A DNA stretch of 64,000 nt from JBBPZA01 sp963728925 (GTDB lineage: Bacteria > Actinomycetota > Thermoleophilia > Solirubrobacterales > Solirubrobacteraceae): assembly GCA_963728925.1 (NCBI GenBank), contig CAVSMB010000009.1:62001-126000 (forward strand). Direction: 5' to 3'. Positions within the stretch are counted from its first letter, which is position 1; each line of letters begins with the position of its first letter. Shown here piece by piece: positions 32,568 to 40,814 of this stretch. Under the pieces are notes generated by a model. It was not told the origin of the DNA. It was given only the letters and a program-made list of their open reading frames with translations, and searched no databases. The position numbers were made by a program, and so were the translations under genes.

Positions 32568-34700
32568 TCACGCGAACAGCTCGTCGACCGACGCCGTCAC
32601 GCGCCGCCCGTCGTCGACCTCGCCGCCGCCACGGCCGAGGTCGGCCGGCAACCGGCGGACCTCGAAGCGCTCCTGCACGGCCGGCGAGAGGAAGCGCGAG
32701 ATCTTGCCGTAGCCGTGGGCGTCGTCGTCGCCCGCGGGACGGTGGTAGTAGCGCTGGGGGACGTGGACGGTCAGCTCGCGCCGGGCGCGGGTGAGGGCGA
32801 CGTAGAGCAGGCGGCGCTCCTCGGCGATCGACTCCTCGTTGCCGGCCGACATGCAGGCCGGGAAGTTGCCGTCGTAGGCGGCGATGACGTGGACGGCCTG
32901 CCACTCCAGGCCCTTGGCCGAGTGCACGGTGGAGAGCACGAGCCAGTCGTCGTCGAGGTGCGGCGGCCCCGCGAGATCGGCGCTCGAGGCCGGCGGGTCC
33001 AGCAGCAGCTCGGCGACGAAACTGCGCAGATCCCCTCGCTCGCGAGCCGCGCCCACGAGCGCGTCCAGGTCCTGGAGGCGCACCGCCCCGTCAACGTAGT
33101 GGGCTCGCACCAGCGGCGCGAGCGCGTCGCGCAGTCGCTCGGCGTCGACGCCCGCGCCCTCCGAGCCCGCGGTGCCGGCCTGACCGTTTCCCGCGGCCCC
33201 CCCTCCCCCCGCCGCCCCGGCGATCGCCGCGACGAGCGGGTCAGCCAGCTCCCGCGCGTTCGCGGGAAGCTCCGCGCGAGCCGCGGGCCAGCGCTCGAGC
33301 GCACGCGCACCGGCACCCGTGCCGCCCTCCAGCAGACGGTCGAGCGCGCGCCTGGCGCGCGACGGGCCGACACCCTCCAGGAGCTGGAGCAGGCAGAACC
33401 ACGACATCTCGTCGCCCGGCTTGTCGGCGAGCCGCAGGGCCGCGAGGAAGTCCTTCACGTGGGCGGCCTCGAAGTAGCGCAGGCCGCCGTACTTCACGTA
33501 CGGGATCCGCCGCCGCGAGAGCTCGAGCTCGAGCAGGTCGGTGTCGTGGCCGGTGCGCGCGAGCACGGCCTGCTCGCGCAGGAGCATCCCGGCCTCGCGC
33601 GCGGCGAGCACCCGCTCGCACACCTCGATGGCCTCCTCCGCCTGGTCGCGGGAGATCACCAGCCGTGGCGGGACGCCGCCCTCCCGCTGTGCCCGCAGGA
33701 CCTTCGGGAAGCCGTGGACGTCCTGGGCTGCGACGGCGTTGGCGACGTCGAGCAGCGGCTGGGTGGAGCGGTAGTTGCGCTCCAGGGTCACCACGCGGGT
33801 GCCGGGCAGCTGCTCCGGGAACGCAAGGATGTGGGCCGCCGAGGCGGAGCGAAACCCGTAGATCGCCTGGAAGTCGTCGCCCACCGCGGTGACCGCACAC
33901 CCGTGGCCGGCCAGCGCGCGCACGAGGTCGACCTGCAGCCCGTTGACGTCCTGGTACTCGTCGACGAGCACATGATCGATGCCCTGCGCCATGCGGGCGC
34001 CGACCACCGCGTCGCTCGCCAGGGCTCTCCAGGAGACGAGCAGGTCGTCGAGATCGATCACGGCGAGCGCCCGCTTGCGGGCGGTGTAGGCGCGGAACAG
34101 GGCAGCGAGTGCGTCGGCGTGCTCCTCGCACCACGGGAACGCCTCGGCGAGTACCTCGCCCAGCGGGCGTTGCGCGTTGACCGTGCGCGAGTAGACGTCG
34201 AGCAGCGTGTGCTTGCGCGGGAAGCGCCGCCGCCCCTCGCCGTGCCCGTGCTCCTGGCGTACGAGGTCGAGGAGGTCGGCCGCATCGCCCGCGTCGAGCA
34301 GCCCGAAGTCGCCAGGCAGACCGAGCGCGGCCGCGTGACGGCGCACGAAGCGGTGGGCCACGGAGTGGAAGGTTCCGCCCAGCACACGGCCGGCAGCGCC
34401 ACTGCGGCCTCCGGTGTGGGCCTGGGCGCGCGCGAGCATCTCCCGCGCGGCACGCCGCGTGAAGGTGAGCAGCATGATCCGCTCGGCCGGCACCCCGCCC
34501 TCGTGCACGAGCCACGCGACGCGCGCGCACAGCGTCGTCGTCTTCCCCGTGCCCGCTCCGGCGAGCACGAGCAGCGGCCCGCCGCCGTGGGTCGCCGAGG
34601 CCCGCTGCTCGGGGTTGAGCTCGGCGAGCCAGGCCGGCGCGTCGGGGTCGACCTCGACCTCGACCTCGGTCTGCAGCTGCGCCTGGCCCGGAGCAAACAT
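32568..34700 (-). CDS. UvrD/Rep-type ATP-dependent DNA helicase
   Basis: A superfamily 1A helicase of 710 aa. The motifs run in order: Q-motif LNPEQ near residue 26, Walker A GAGTGKTT near 44, Ia LTFTRRAAREM near 78, II VDEYQDVN near 245, III GDDFQAIYGFR near 275, IV LERNYRS near 310, V/VI STVHSAKGLEWQAVHV and YVALTRAR near 585-640. The start at 34700 (MFAPGQAQ) is chosen; earlier in-frame codons give an unrelated leader. It probably works in DNA repair or recombination, like actinobacterial UvrD2-type proteins, but no HRDC domain is evident. Confidence 0.93.
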   Translation of the reverse strand: MFAPGQAQLQTEVEVEVDPDAPAWLAELNPEQRASATHGGGPLLVLAGAGTGKTTTLCARVAWLVHEGGVPAERIMLLTFTRRAAREMLARAQAHTGGRSGAAGRVLGGTFHSVAHRFVRRHAAALGLPGDFGLLDAGDAADLLDLVRQEHGHGEGRRRFPRKHTLLDVYSRTVNAQRPLGEVLAEAFPWCEEHADALAALFRAYTARKRALAVIDLDDLLVSWRALASDAVVGARMAQGIDHVLVDEYQDVNGLQVDLVRALAGHGCAVTAVGDDFQAIYGFRSASAAHILAFPEQLPGTRVVTLERNYRSTQPLLDVANAVAAQDVHGFPKVLRAQREGGVPPRLVISRDQAEEAIEVCERVLAAREAGMLLREQAVLARTGHDTDLLELELSRRRIPYVKYGGLRYFEAAHVKDFLAALRLADKPGDEMSWFCLLQLLEGVGPSRARRALDRLLEGGTGAGARALERWPAARAELPANARELADPLVAAIAGAAGGGGAAGNGQAGTAGSEGAGVDAERLRDALAPLVRAHYVDGAVRLQDLDALVGAARERGDLRSFVAELLLDPPASSADLAGPPHLDDDWLVLSTVHSAKGLEWQAVHVIAAYDGNFPACMSAGNEESIAEERRLLYVALTRARRELTVHVPQRYYHRPAGDDDAHGYGKISRFLSPAVQERFEVRRLPADLGRGGGEVDDGRRVTASVDELFA

Positions 34701-34749
34701 GCGTTCGCACGATACGGACGGCGCAGGACGGGTCGCTACTGCCGCCTCC

Positions 34750-34914
34750 ATGGACACCGCCGAGCGCGGCCTGGAGACGATTCTCGTCCTGACCGGCGTC
34801 ACCACGCGCGCCGAGGCCGAGGCGTTCCCCTACCGCGCCTCGCGCGTCGTCGAGTCGATCGCCGAGCTCGTCGAGGAGCTCGACGAGCTCGAGCGGCGCG
34901 GCGCGGACCGCTGA
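34750..34914 (+). CDS. 54-aa fragment-like protein resembling a HAD phosphatase C-terminus
   Basis: The peptide starts MDTAERGLETILVLTGVTT and continues through YRASRVVESIAELVEEL. That is the layout of the last 50 residues of NagD/HAD-IIA phosphatases, where D(T/I)..G...G..TILVLTGVT precedes a final PSRVV.S..EL helix. The upstream catalytic core is absent; the preceding sequence belongs to the divergent helicase promoter region. It may be a relic of a deleted HAD gene or a maintained mini-protein. Codon composition is normal. It precedes a winged-helix-like ORF by 33 bp. Confidence 0.5.
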   Translation: MDTAERGLETILVLTGVTTRAEAEAFPYRASRVVESIAELVEELDELERRGADR

Positions 34915-34947
34915 TAGGACCGGCGCGAAAGCGGGTACCGAGAACCG

Positions 34948-35157
34948 GTGGCCGTCGAGCGCGAGCACCTCGAGGAGATCGTCCAGATCGTCAAGGGCTC
35001 GCCGCAGCCCGAGGTCTCGGTCTCGGGCATCGCGGATCAGATCGGCGTCGGCGACGCGGAGACACGCGCGCTCATCGACGAGCTCGTGCGCCAGGGGCGC
35101 CTGACGCACGACGGTGAGCGCCTGATCGCGATCGAGCGCGCGGTCGACGAGCGATAG
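34948..35157 (+). CDS. Small winged-helix-like protein
   Basis: A 69-aa protein that reads as a compact helix-turn-helix: an N-terminal helix EHLEEIVQIVKGS, then SVSGIADQIGVGDAETRALIDELVRQGRL (helix 2-turn-recognition helix, residues 24-52), and a short wing LTHDGERLIAIER. It resembles ArsR- or DprA-type winged helices but lacks sensor residues. The GTG start lies 33 bp after the HAD-like fragment, and its stop is directly followed by the VOC gene (1 bp apart). A regulatory or DNA-binding role is inferred from the fold only. Confidence 0.6.
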   Translation: MAVEREHLEEIVQIVKGSPQPEVSVSGIADQIGVGDAETRALIDELVRQGRLTHDGERLIAIERAVDER

Positions 35158-35158
35158 C

Positions 35159-35863
35159 GTGCCGGAGCCGTCGCGCGCCGGTGTGCACCTGCGCCAGGCC
35201 GTGTTGGTGTGCGCCGAGCTCGAGCCCACCGTCGGACGGCTACGCGAGGCGCTGGGCCTGGGCGAGCCGTTCAGCGATCCGGGGGTCGCGCACTTCGGCT
35301 TGCGCAACGCCGTCTGCGCGCTCGGCGACGACTTCCTGGAGGTCGTTGCGCCGGCGCGACCCGGCACGGCGGCGGGGCGCCACCTCGAGCGCCGGGGGGA
35401 GGGCGGGTACATGGCCCTCTTCCAGGTCGACGACCTCGAGGCCGCCCGGGCGCGCGCCGAGGCGCTCGGCGTCCGGACGGTGTGGTGGATCGACCTCCCG
35501 GACATCTCGGCGTCCCATCTGCACCCGTCCGACCTCGGCGGGACCATCGTCTCGCTCGACCGGCCCGATCCGCTCGAGAGCTGGCGCTGGGGCGGACCGG
35601 CGTGGACGGGTCGCGCCGGCCGCGGCGCGCCCGGACGGCTCGCCGGGGTGACGATCCGCGTTGCCGAGCCCGAGACCGTGGCGGAGCGCTGGGCGCAGGT
35701 GCTCGGCGTCCCGCCCGCGCCCGTCCTGGCGCTCGACGGCGGGCAGCACGTCGCCTTCGAGGCGGGGGACGAGGGCCTGGCCCGGATCGCCGTCGAGATC
35801 CCCGACCGGCGGGCGGAGGCGTTGGCGTTCGGAGCGGCGCGGGTCGATGTCGCGCCGGGCTGA
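35159..35863 (+). CDS. VOC-fold (glyoxalase-like) protein
   Basis: A 234-aa protein with two vicinal-oxygen-chelate modules. Module 1 (about residues 8-130) includes a His in GVHLRQAVLVC and FLEVVAP near 62. Module 2 (about 150-230) has GVTIRVAEPETVAERWAQVLGVPP and a short C-terminal strand. The Glyoxalase_3 type of protein has similar spacing. It starts with GTG 1 bp after the winged-helix gene and is likely co-translated. Metal ligands are plausible, but the catalytic set cannot be read with confidence, so the reaction is unknown. Confidence 0.75.
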   Translation: MPEPSRAGVHLRQAVLVCAELEPTVGRLREALGLGEPFSDPGVAHFGLRNAVCALGDDFLEVVAPARPGTAAGRHLERRGEGGYMALFQVDDLEAARARAEALGVRTVWWIDLPDISASHLHPSDLGGTIVSLDRPDPLESWRWGGPAWTGRAGRGAPGRLAGVTIRVAEPETVAERWAQVLGVPPAPVLALDGGQHVAFEAGDEGLARIAVEIPDRRAEALAFGAARVDVAPG

Positions 35864-35925
35864 GCGCGCGCCGGAGACGGAGACGGGTAGTACCCGCGCC
35901 GCGTCGGCTCTTCGCTCGCAGCCGC

Positions 35926-36825
35926 TCAGACGGCGGCGCGCTGAGCCCGCTCGACGTGGGCCGCAATCCGGTCGATGACCTGCGGCCACAGCGCGCGCGG
36001 CAGGTCGTGGCCCATGCCGTCGATGACGACGAGCTCGGCGTCGGGGATCGCGGCCGCGGTCGCCCTTCCGCCCGAGACGTTCACGAGCGGGTCGTCCGCC
36101 CCGTGGACGACGAGCGTGGGCAGCCCGACGCCGGCGAGCCGCTCGGTGCGGTCGCCGGAGGCGAGGACCGCCACGAGTTGGCGGGAGACGCCCGCCGGGT
36201 CGTTCGCGCGGTCGAAGGCGAGCCCCACACGCTCTCGCAGTGCCGCCTCGTCGAGCTCGAAGCCCGGCGAGGCGATCACGCGATACGACCTCACGGTCTG
36301 CTCGATCGCGTCCTCGCGAGTCTCCGCCGCAGGCGCGAGGAGGACCTGCAGCGCCTCCTGGCTCGGGGCCCCAACCTCCGCGTTGCCGGTGGTGGACATG
36401 ATCGAGGTCAGGGTGCGCACCCGCTCGGGGTGCTCGATCGCGACGGTCTGGGCGATCATCCCGCCCATCGAGGCGCCGACCAGATGGGCGCTTCCCAGGT
36501 CGAGCGCGTCGAGCAGGCCGACGGTGTCGCGGGCCATGTCGGTCAGCGTGTAGGACGCCGACGACGTGTCGCCCTGGACCGCGGCCATGAAGTCTCCCGG
36601 CGGCGCCTCGGACAGGTGCGTCGAGAGCCCGACGTCGCGGTTGTCGAAGCGCACGACGAAGTGCCCGCGCTCGGCCAGGCCGGCGCAGAACTCGTCCGGC
36701 CAGCCCAGCATCTGGGTGGCGAGCCCCATGACGAGAAGGATCGGCGTATCGGCACGATCGCCGAAGGTCTCGTACGCGAGCTCGACGTCGCCGGCGTCGG
36801 CTCGTTGGATCTGCGCATCGCTCAT
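35926..36825 (-). CDS. Alpha/beta hydrolase
   Basis: A 299-aa hydrolase of the haloperoxidase/epoxide-hydrolase-like group. It shows LLVMGLATQMLGWPDEFC near residue 30, RFDNRDVGLST near 60, nucleophile elbow GASMGG near 115 (Ser117), an acid in HGADDPLV near 240, and His in GMGHDLP near 270. This RFDNRD..S variant is common in actinobacterial esterases of unknown substrate. It is convergent with the VOC gene and followed upstream by a separate hypothetical gene in the same direction. Confidence 0.88.
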   Translation of the reverse strand: MSDAQIQRADAGDVELAYETFGDRADTPILLVMGLATQMLGWPDEFCAGLAERGHFVVRFDNRDVGLSTHLSEAPPGDFMAAVQGDTSSASYTLTDMARDTVGLLDALDLGSAHLVGASMGGMIAQTVAIEHPERVRTLTSIMSTTGNAEVGAPSQEALQVLLAPAAETREDAIEQTVRSYRVIASPGFELDEAALRERVGLAFDRANDPAGVSRQLVAVLASGDRTERLAGVGLPTLVVHGADDPLVNVSGGRATAAAIPDAELVVIDGMGHDLPRALWPQVIDRIAAHVERAQRAAV

Positions 36826-36871
36826 GGTCGCGAGTCTATGCCCGCCGGACGGGGGCCCGTCGCCGATCCAG

Positions 36872-37240
36872 CTAGTCGCTTTGGAGGCGCCGGTGGGTCC
36901 AGAGCGCCTGCTGCTCGCCCAGCCCGAGCAGCCGCCACTCGTCCTTCGCCGGCTCCCAGACGTAGACGTTCACGTCGACGACGCTGCGGACCTCCTCCAG
37001 GCGCTCGACCGCGGCACGCGCGCCCACGCCCTCGGCGAGCACCTCGCGCGTCATGACGTTGACGATCTTGAACTCGCGTGGCGGCGTGGCCTCCGGCGGG
37101 CGCTCGGCCGGCCGCGGACGAGGCCCCGGGCGCTTGAGCGGGCGGGGTTGGGAGGCTGGCTTCGACTGCACCTTCTCCAGGGGCACCATGTTCGCCCCCG
37201 TGCCCTTCGTCTCCGTGTCGAGAACCCAGATCTTCGCCAT
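36872..37240 (-). CDS. Conserved hypothetical protein with Pro-rich linker
   Basis: A 122-aa protein. The N-terminal MAKIWVLDTETKGTGA segment and a C-terminal domain (FKIVNVMTREVLAEGVGARAAVERL...VDVNVYVWEP...WRLLGL) are separated by a proline/arginine-rich linker (RPGPRPRPAERPP). The short N-terminal segment looks like a recognition tail and the C-terminal part like a compact alpha/beta domain. GAGGAG precedes the ATG. An insertion sequence ends 44 bp upstream of the start, so its native promoter may have been displaced. The function is unknown. Confidence 0.65.
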   Translation of the reverse strand: MAKIWVLDTETKGTGANMVPLEKVQSKPASQPRPLKRPGPRPRPAERPPEATPPREFKIVNVMTREVLAEGVGARAAVERLEEVRSVVDVNVYVWEPAKDEWRLLGLGEQQALWTHRRLQSD

Positions 37241-37276
37241 CGCTCCTCATTAGCGCCTACTCCCAAACAGCGAATT

Positions 37277-37283
37277 GACACCT
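37277..37283 (+). repeat. Left copy of a 7-bp target-site duplication
   Basis: GACACCT occurs at 37277-37283 and again at 39224-39230, flanking the transposase gene in direct orientation. This is the expected footprint of a DDE transposon insertion. Confidence 0.6.
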
Positions 37284-39223
37284 GGTTGCGTGCTGGGGGT
37301 CACCGGAACTGGAAGCGTAGGCGGCGTCCGTTCCACCAGGGGACGTGGATGGTGGGGAGCTTGGCGGTGCGCATGACGGGGCTGTAGGTGCGGGAGTCGA
37401 GTTCGGCGATGACCTCGTCGGGGGTGATGGTGATGTGGCCGGTGGTGGAGAGGAAGCGTCGCCAGATGGTGTCGGGGGTGGCGGTGTGGTAGCCGGTGAG
37501 TTGGCGGCGGAGGTGGTCGTAGGCGGCGGCTGCCCAGACGGTCAGCGTGCAGTCGAAGTCGACGTTGAGCGCGACCGCGGAGGACAGCGAGTCGAGGTGG
37601 AAGCTGCGGATCGCTTCGGCGAGGCGCTGCTCGATCGTCATGCGGGCGGCGTAGCGGTCGATCAGCTTGGCGGGCTTGCGGTCGCGGTCGTTGGTGAGGA
37701 TCAGGGTGGGGTGCTCGTGGCCGAGGCCGCGCACGGCGATCTGGCGCAGCGCGACGGGGCAGCCGCGCACCTTGACCTGGTCCTCGTGGATCTCGGGGTG
37801 GGCGGAGCGGCCTTTGCGTTGAAGCGTGACCGTGGTCCAGGCGGAGTCGGGGAGCGCTTCGAGCTCGGCGGTCAGCTTCGGCTTGCGCGCGCGGAGCGTG
37901 AGGAAGCGAAGGTCGGCGGCGTCGAGCTCGGCCAGCCCGGCGCCGGTCGTGACCTTGGAGTCGAACACCAGTAGCTCGGGGGTGTGGCCGGTGGCGGCCT
38001 GCCAGCGGTTCACGAACGTGAGCACCTGGCCTGCCTGGTCGGCCTTCGTGCAGGCGGCGTTGGAGTAGACGAGGTTGTGCGTCTGGCCGTCGTGGACGAA
38101 GAAGGTCAGCACCGATTCGGTGCGCTGCGAGCGGCGGGGCACGTAGTGTTTCTCGAGCGCCACGTCCTCGCCGAAGTGCATGATCGCGTGGAAGTCGAGG
38201 TCGAAGTCTTGGCCTTGCGCCTGGCCGGTGGCGAGCATCGCCCTCCCAAGCGCGGCCTGCAGCGCCTGCGAGTGCTGGCGCTCGAGCCGCCAGGAGTAGC
38301 TGCCCAGCGAGCTGGCCTTGGGCAGCGTCTCGAGTCCCGCGAACGCGGCCAGCGCGACGTCGGTGCAGACGTCGTCGACGTGCGAGACGCGCCGACGCCC
38401 GGCCGCCTTGAGCGCCAGCAGCGACAGCATCGAGCTGATCGCCGGGACCTCGCGCGTGCCCGGCAGGCGTGCGCCGGCGACGGCCGCGGGCAGGTCCAGC
38501 GCCACCAGGGCGGGCACCAGCAACATCAGCCCGACGTGCGGGGAGCGCTCCGTGAACGGCCGCTCGGGCCAGCGCATCACGCGCACCCGCGGCGGGTGGT
38601 CGCGCAGCGGCATCCCCCGCTCCGACGGCGGCCTGGGCGCCAGGCGCTCGAGCCCCTCCTCCCTGAGCAGCTCCCACACCCCGGTGCGGTTCAGCGGCGT
38701 CGGCGAGTCGGCGAGCGCGGCGGCGATCTCGGTCACCGAGCGGCCCTGGGCGCGCAGCGCGAGCACCCGCTCACGCGCGGCCCGCTTGGCCGGCGCGACC
38801 CGCGGACCGGGCCGGCGCTCGAGGAAGAACTCGCCCAGCTCGGGGCGAAAGTCGCGCACCAGCGCGACCATCGTCGAGGGCGCATACCCGAACCGCTTGG
38901 CGACCTCAGCCGCGCTGGCGCCCTCCACGAAGTACGCGCGCAGCGCCTCATAGCGACGCTGGGCGACCCCCTGCGGCGAGGTGAAGAACCCGGCCAGCGC
39001 CCGGCGACGCTCCCCACGACCCCCACGACCCCACGACTGGTGTGTCTCGCTGAACCCAATATCAGAAACCATAGAGTTGTGTGCGGACACATCACGCGAT
39101 CTGCATCGCCAGGCATGCGCAGATAGCCGAAACTACGGGAGCAAGTTGGCCACGCACCACCGTCAGCCCAGCCCCGCCCCGCGAGCACCACTCCTCCACA
39201 ATCGGCAAGCTCTACAGCGAAAC
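37284..39223 (-). mobile_element. DDE insertion sequence (IS4/IS1634-like), about 1.94 kb
   Basis: One long transposase gene fills the segment between two GACACCT direct repeats. The terminal bases are weakly inverted (GGTTGCGTGCTG against GTTTCGCTGTAG on the other strand, 6 of 12 matching), so the exact ends rest mainly on the 7-bp duplication. Removing the element plus one repeat rejoins the upstream region of the 36872-37240 gene to the sequence before the GAF gene. Confidence 0.65.
37300..39090 (-). CDS. DDE transposase with N-terminal helix-turn-helix
   Basis: A 596-aa transposase. The N-terminal region has two HTH-like units (YEALRAYFVEGASAAEVAKRFG and ALRAQGRSVTEIAAALADSP, residues 45-130). 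The catalytic core shows candidate acidic residues in FDLDFHAIMHF near 295, LLVFDSKVTTG near 375, and a YREK-like MTIEQRLAEAIRSFHLD segment near 505, in the IS4/IS1634 style. The reading frame is intact, so the element may be active. The C-terminus (WWNGRRLRFQFR) ends close to the element's left end. Confidence 0.85.
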   Translation of the reverse strand: MSAHNSMVSDIGFSETHQSWGRGGRGERRRALAGFFTSPQGVAQRRYEALRAYFVEGASAAEVAKRFGYAPSTMVALVRDFRPELGEFFLERRPGPRVAPAKRAARERVLALRAQGRSVTEIAAALADSPTPLNRTGVWELLREEGLERLAPRPPSERGMPLRDHPPRVRVMRWPERPFTERSPHVGLMLLVPALVALDLPAAVAGARLPGTREVPAISSMLSLLALKAAGRRRVSHVDDVCTDVALAAFAGLETLPKASSLGSYSWRLERQHSQALQAALGRAMLATGQAQGQDFDLDFHAIMHFGEDVALEKHYVPRRSQRTESVLTFFVHDGQTHNLVYSNAACTKADQAGQVLTFVNRWQAATGHTPELLVFDSKVTTGAGLAELDAADLRFLTLRARKPKLTAELEALPDSAWTTVTLQRKGRSAHPEIHEDQVKVRGCPVALRQIAVRGLGHEHPTLILTNDRDRKPAKLIDRYAARMTIEQRLAEAIRSFHLDSLSSAVALNVDFDCTLTVWAAAAYDHLRRQLTGYHTATPDTIWRRFLSTTGHITITPDEVIAELDSRTYSPVMRTAKLPTIHVPWWNGRRLRFQFR

Positions 39224-39418
39224 GACACCTAGTCCTGACCGGACCAGACGAAAGAACCCCGTGAAACCCAGCGGTTCCGGCGCAGCACCCACCCCATCAG
39301 CGCGGAACCCACGGAGTTTGGGAGCCGGCGTTAGAGTGTAGGAGCAGTCGAGGCCGTCCGACCGCCGGCCCGCCGCCGGGCCGCGGCTGGTACGTTCGCC
39401 TCAGGAGGTTGACCGTTC
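39224..39418 (+). promoter_or_regulatory. Upstream region of the GAF gene
   Basis: This region begins with the second GACACCT target duplication (39224-39230). The sequence TTTGGGAGCCGGCGTTAG (39316-39333) ends in a TTAGAGT -10-like hexamer and is matched by TTTGGGAGTAGGCGCTAA upstream of the gene at 36872-37240. CAGGAGG (39402-39408) is a strong ribosome-binding site for the ATG at 39419. Confidence 0.35.
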
Positions 39419-39970
39419 ATGCCCTACGTCCGCTGTGACGCCTGCGGCGTCGCGAGCTTCGCTCCCCGCAGTCGCCTCGAGCCGCCGTCTTGCCCGAGCT
39501 GCGACACCCCGCTGCTCGAGGCCTTCACGGGGACCCCCGACCCGGCGTCTTCGTGGCCCCGGATCGACGCGCTGCTCGGTCTGGCCCGTGCCGTGCTCTC
39601 CGTCGACGCGGCTCTGCTGAGCGAGGTCGCCGACGGGCGCGAGACCGCCGTCCGGACGGCCGGGCGCTGGCCGGTCGACCTCGACGGCGCCTCGATCCGG
39701 CTCGAGGACACCTATTGCCAGCGCACGCTCGAAGGGCGTATCGGCAACCTCGTCCCCGACGCGGCCGCCGATCCGGAGGTCGCCAACCTCACCACGACCG
39801 CCGAGCTCGGCATCGGGGCATGGCTCGGGGTGCCGATCCAGCCGTCGGACACGAGCCTCTACATCCTCTGCTGCCTGGCGCGCGAGGCGAGGCCCGACCT
39901 CACCGAGCGCGACGTCCGCGTGCTCTCGGGCATCGCGCAGTCGATGTCGGTGGTGCTGGAGGGGCCCTGA
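39419..39970 (+). CDS. Zinc-ribbon GAF-domain protein
   Basis: A 183-aa protein with an N-terminal zinc ribbon (CDAC near residue 6, CPSC near 26) fused to a GAF sensor domain (about residues 45-183). The GAF part shows ARAVLSVDAALLSEVADGRE, LEDTYCQRTLEGR near 98 and GIGAWLGVPIQPSDTSLYILCCLAREAR near 135, as in cytosolic redox or small-molecule sensors. No output domain is fused. A strong ribosome-binding site precedes the ATG. It may be a stand-alone sensor acting through protein contacts; the ligand is unknown. Confidence 0.8.
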   Translation: MPYVRCDACGVASFAPRSRLEPPSCPSCDTPLLEAFTGTPDPASSWPRIDALLGLARAVLSVDAALLSEVADGRETAVRTAGRWPVDLDGASIRLEDTYCQRTLEGRIGNLVPDAAADPEVANLTTTAELGIGAWLGVPIQPSDTSLYILCCLAREARPDLTERDVRVLSGIAQSMSVVLEGP

Positions 39971-40039
39971 CGCCTCAAGTGCTGCGCGGCCGGCGATGAG
40001 CCCCGCCCGAGGCGGGCGGAGCTCACCGCGCTCGACGGC

Positions 40040-40417
40040 TCACCGTCTGCGCTTGGCGGAGCGCGGCACGGCGACGCGGCTGATATGCCACTTCGTGCCC
40101 GTCGCGCGCCACTTGGTGCCCGTCCAGTGCACGGTCACGCTGGCGACCACCTCATCGACCAGGTGCCAATCGCCGTCCTCGCCGCAGATCCACCGCTGGC
40201 TCAAGCCGCTCTTGCGACCGCCCTTGATCTCGAAGATCACGACGGTCTTGTACTCGCCGGGCTTGGCCTTGGTCCCGTCCGGCAGCGCGCAGCCGACCGC
40301 GCCGCCGGTGTTGGGCTCCGCCTGCGCGGCGTGCACCCCGGGCCCGGCGAAGGCGAGGGCCAGGAACGCCAGCGCAGTCGCCCCCGCCCGACGGGCCGTG
40401 ACGTGATCGCGGGTCAT
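40040..40417 (-). CDS. Small secreted protein, paralog 1
   Basis: A 125-aa protein with a signal peptide (ATALAFLALAFAGPGVHA, cleavage near residue 30). The mature part has CALPDG, GEYKTVVIFEIKGG, then WICGEDGDWHLV near 76, and a basic C-terminus (PRSAKRRR). Its ATG overlaps the stop of the upstream paralog (ATGA, 40414-40417). The pattern G-x-Y...C-G-E-x-G-x-W is shared with the two neighbouring genes, so the three appear to come from duplication. Two cysteines may form a disulfide. The function is unknown. Confidence 0.65.
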   Translation of the reverse strand: MTRDHVTARRAGATALAFLALAFAGPGVHAAQAEPNTGGAVGCALPDGTKAKPGEYKTVVIFEIKGGRKSGLSQRWICGEDGDWHLVDEVVASVTVHWTGTKWRATGTKWHISRVAVPRSAKRRR

Positions 40418-40782
40418 CGCGTCCTCGCTCTCTTCGCCGTCCTGCGGATGACGGTCGTCTGCACCGTCTTGACGTGTCCACCGGCGACGCGGAGCTGGGC
40501 GACCTCATGCCATTCCCCGTCCTCGCCGCAGATCAGCTTCTTGCGCGTGTGGCTGACCTCCTGACCCTGGTTGTTGTAGACGATGGTGACGACGACCATG
40601 TAGTCGCCCGGCCGCACCTGCTCACCGTTCAGCCGTGAGCAGGTCTTTCCCGAGCTCGTGTTGGGCGTGGCGGTGGCCGGATGCACCGTCGGCCCCGCGA
40701 GGCCGCCGACGGCGAGGGCAAGGCTCGCAGCGGCGCCGGCGCCAACGAGACGGCGACGAGCGGACGTGTGTCGCGCGCTCAT
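40414..40782 (-). CDS. Small secreted protein, paralog 2
   Basis: A 122-aa protein with a twin-arginine-like basic start (ARRRLVG), a hydrophobic signal core GAAASLALAVGGLAGPTV, and likely cleavage near residue 37. The mature region shows CSRLNGEQVRPGDYMVVVTIVYNNQGQEV and LICGEDGEWHEVAQLRV. The tail is basic (KRARTR). The start at 40782 was chosen because longer reading gives no signal peptide. It shares domain layout with paralogs 1 and 3 and is coupled to paralog 1 by an ATGA overlap. Confidence 0.65.
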   Translation of the reverse strand: MSARHTSARRRLVGAGAAASLALAVGGLAGPTVHPATATPNTSSGKTCSRLNGEQVRPGDYMVVVTIVYNNQGQEVSHTRKKLICGEDGEWHEVAQLRVAGGHVKTVQTTVIRRTAKRARTR

Positions 40783-40814
40783 CGCAGGATCCCCGTCGTG
40801 ACCGTCGCCTGGGT

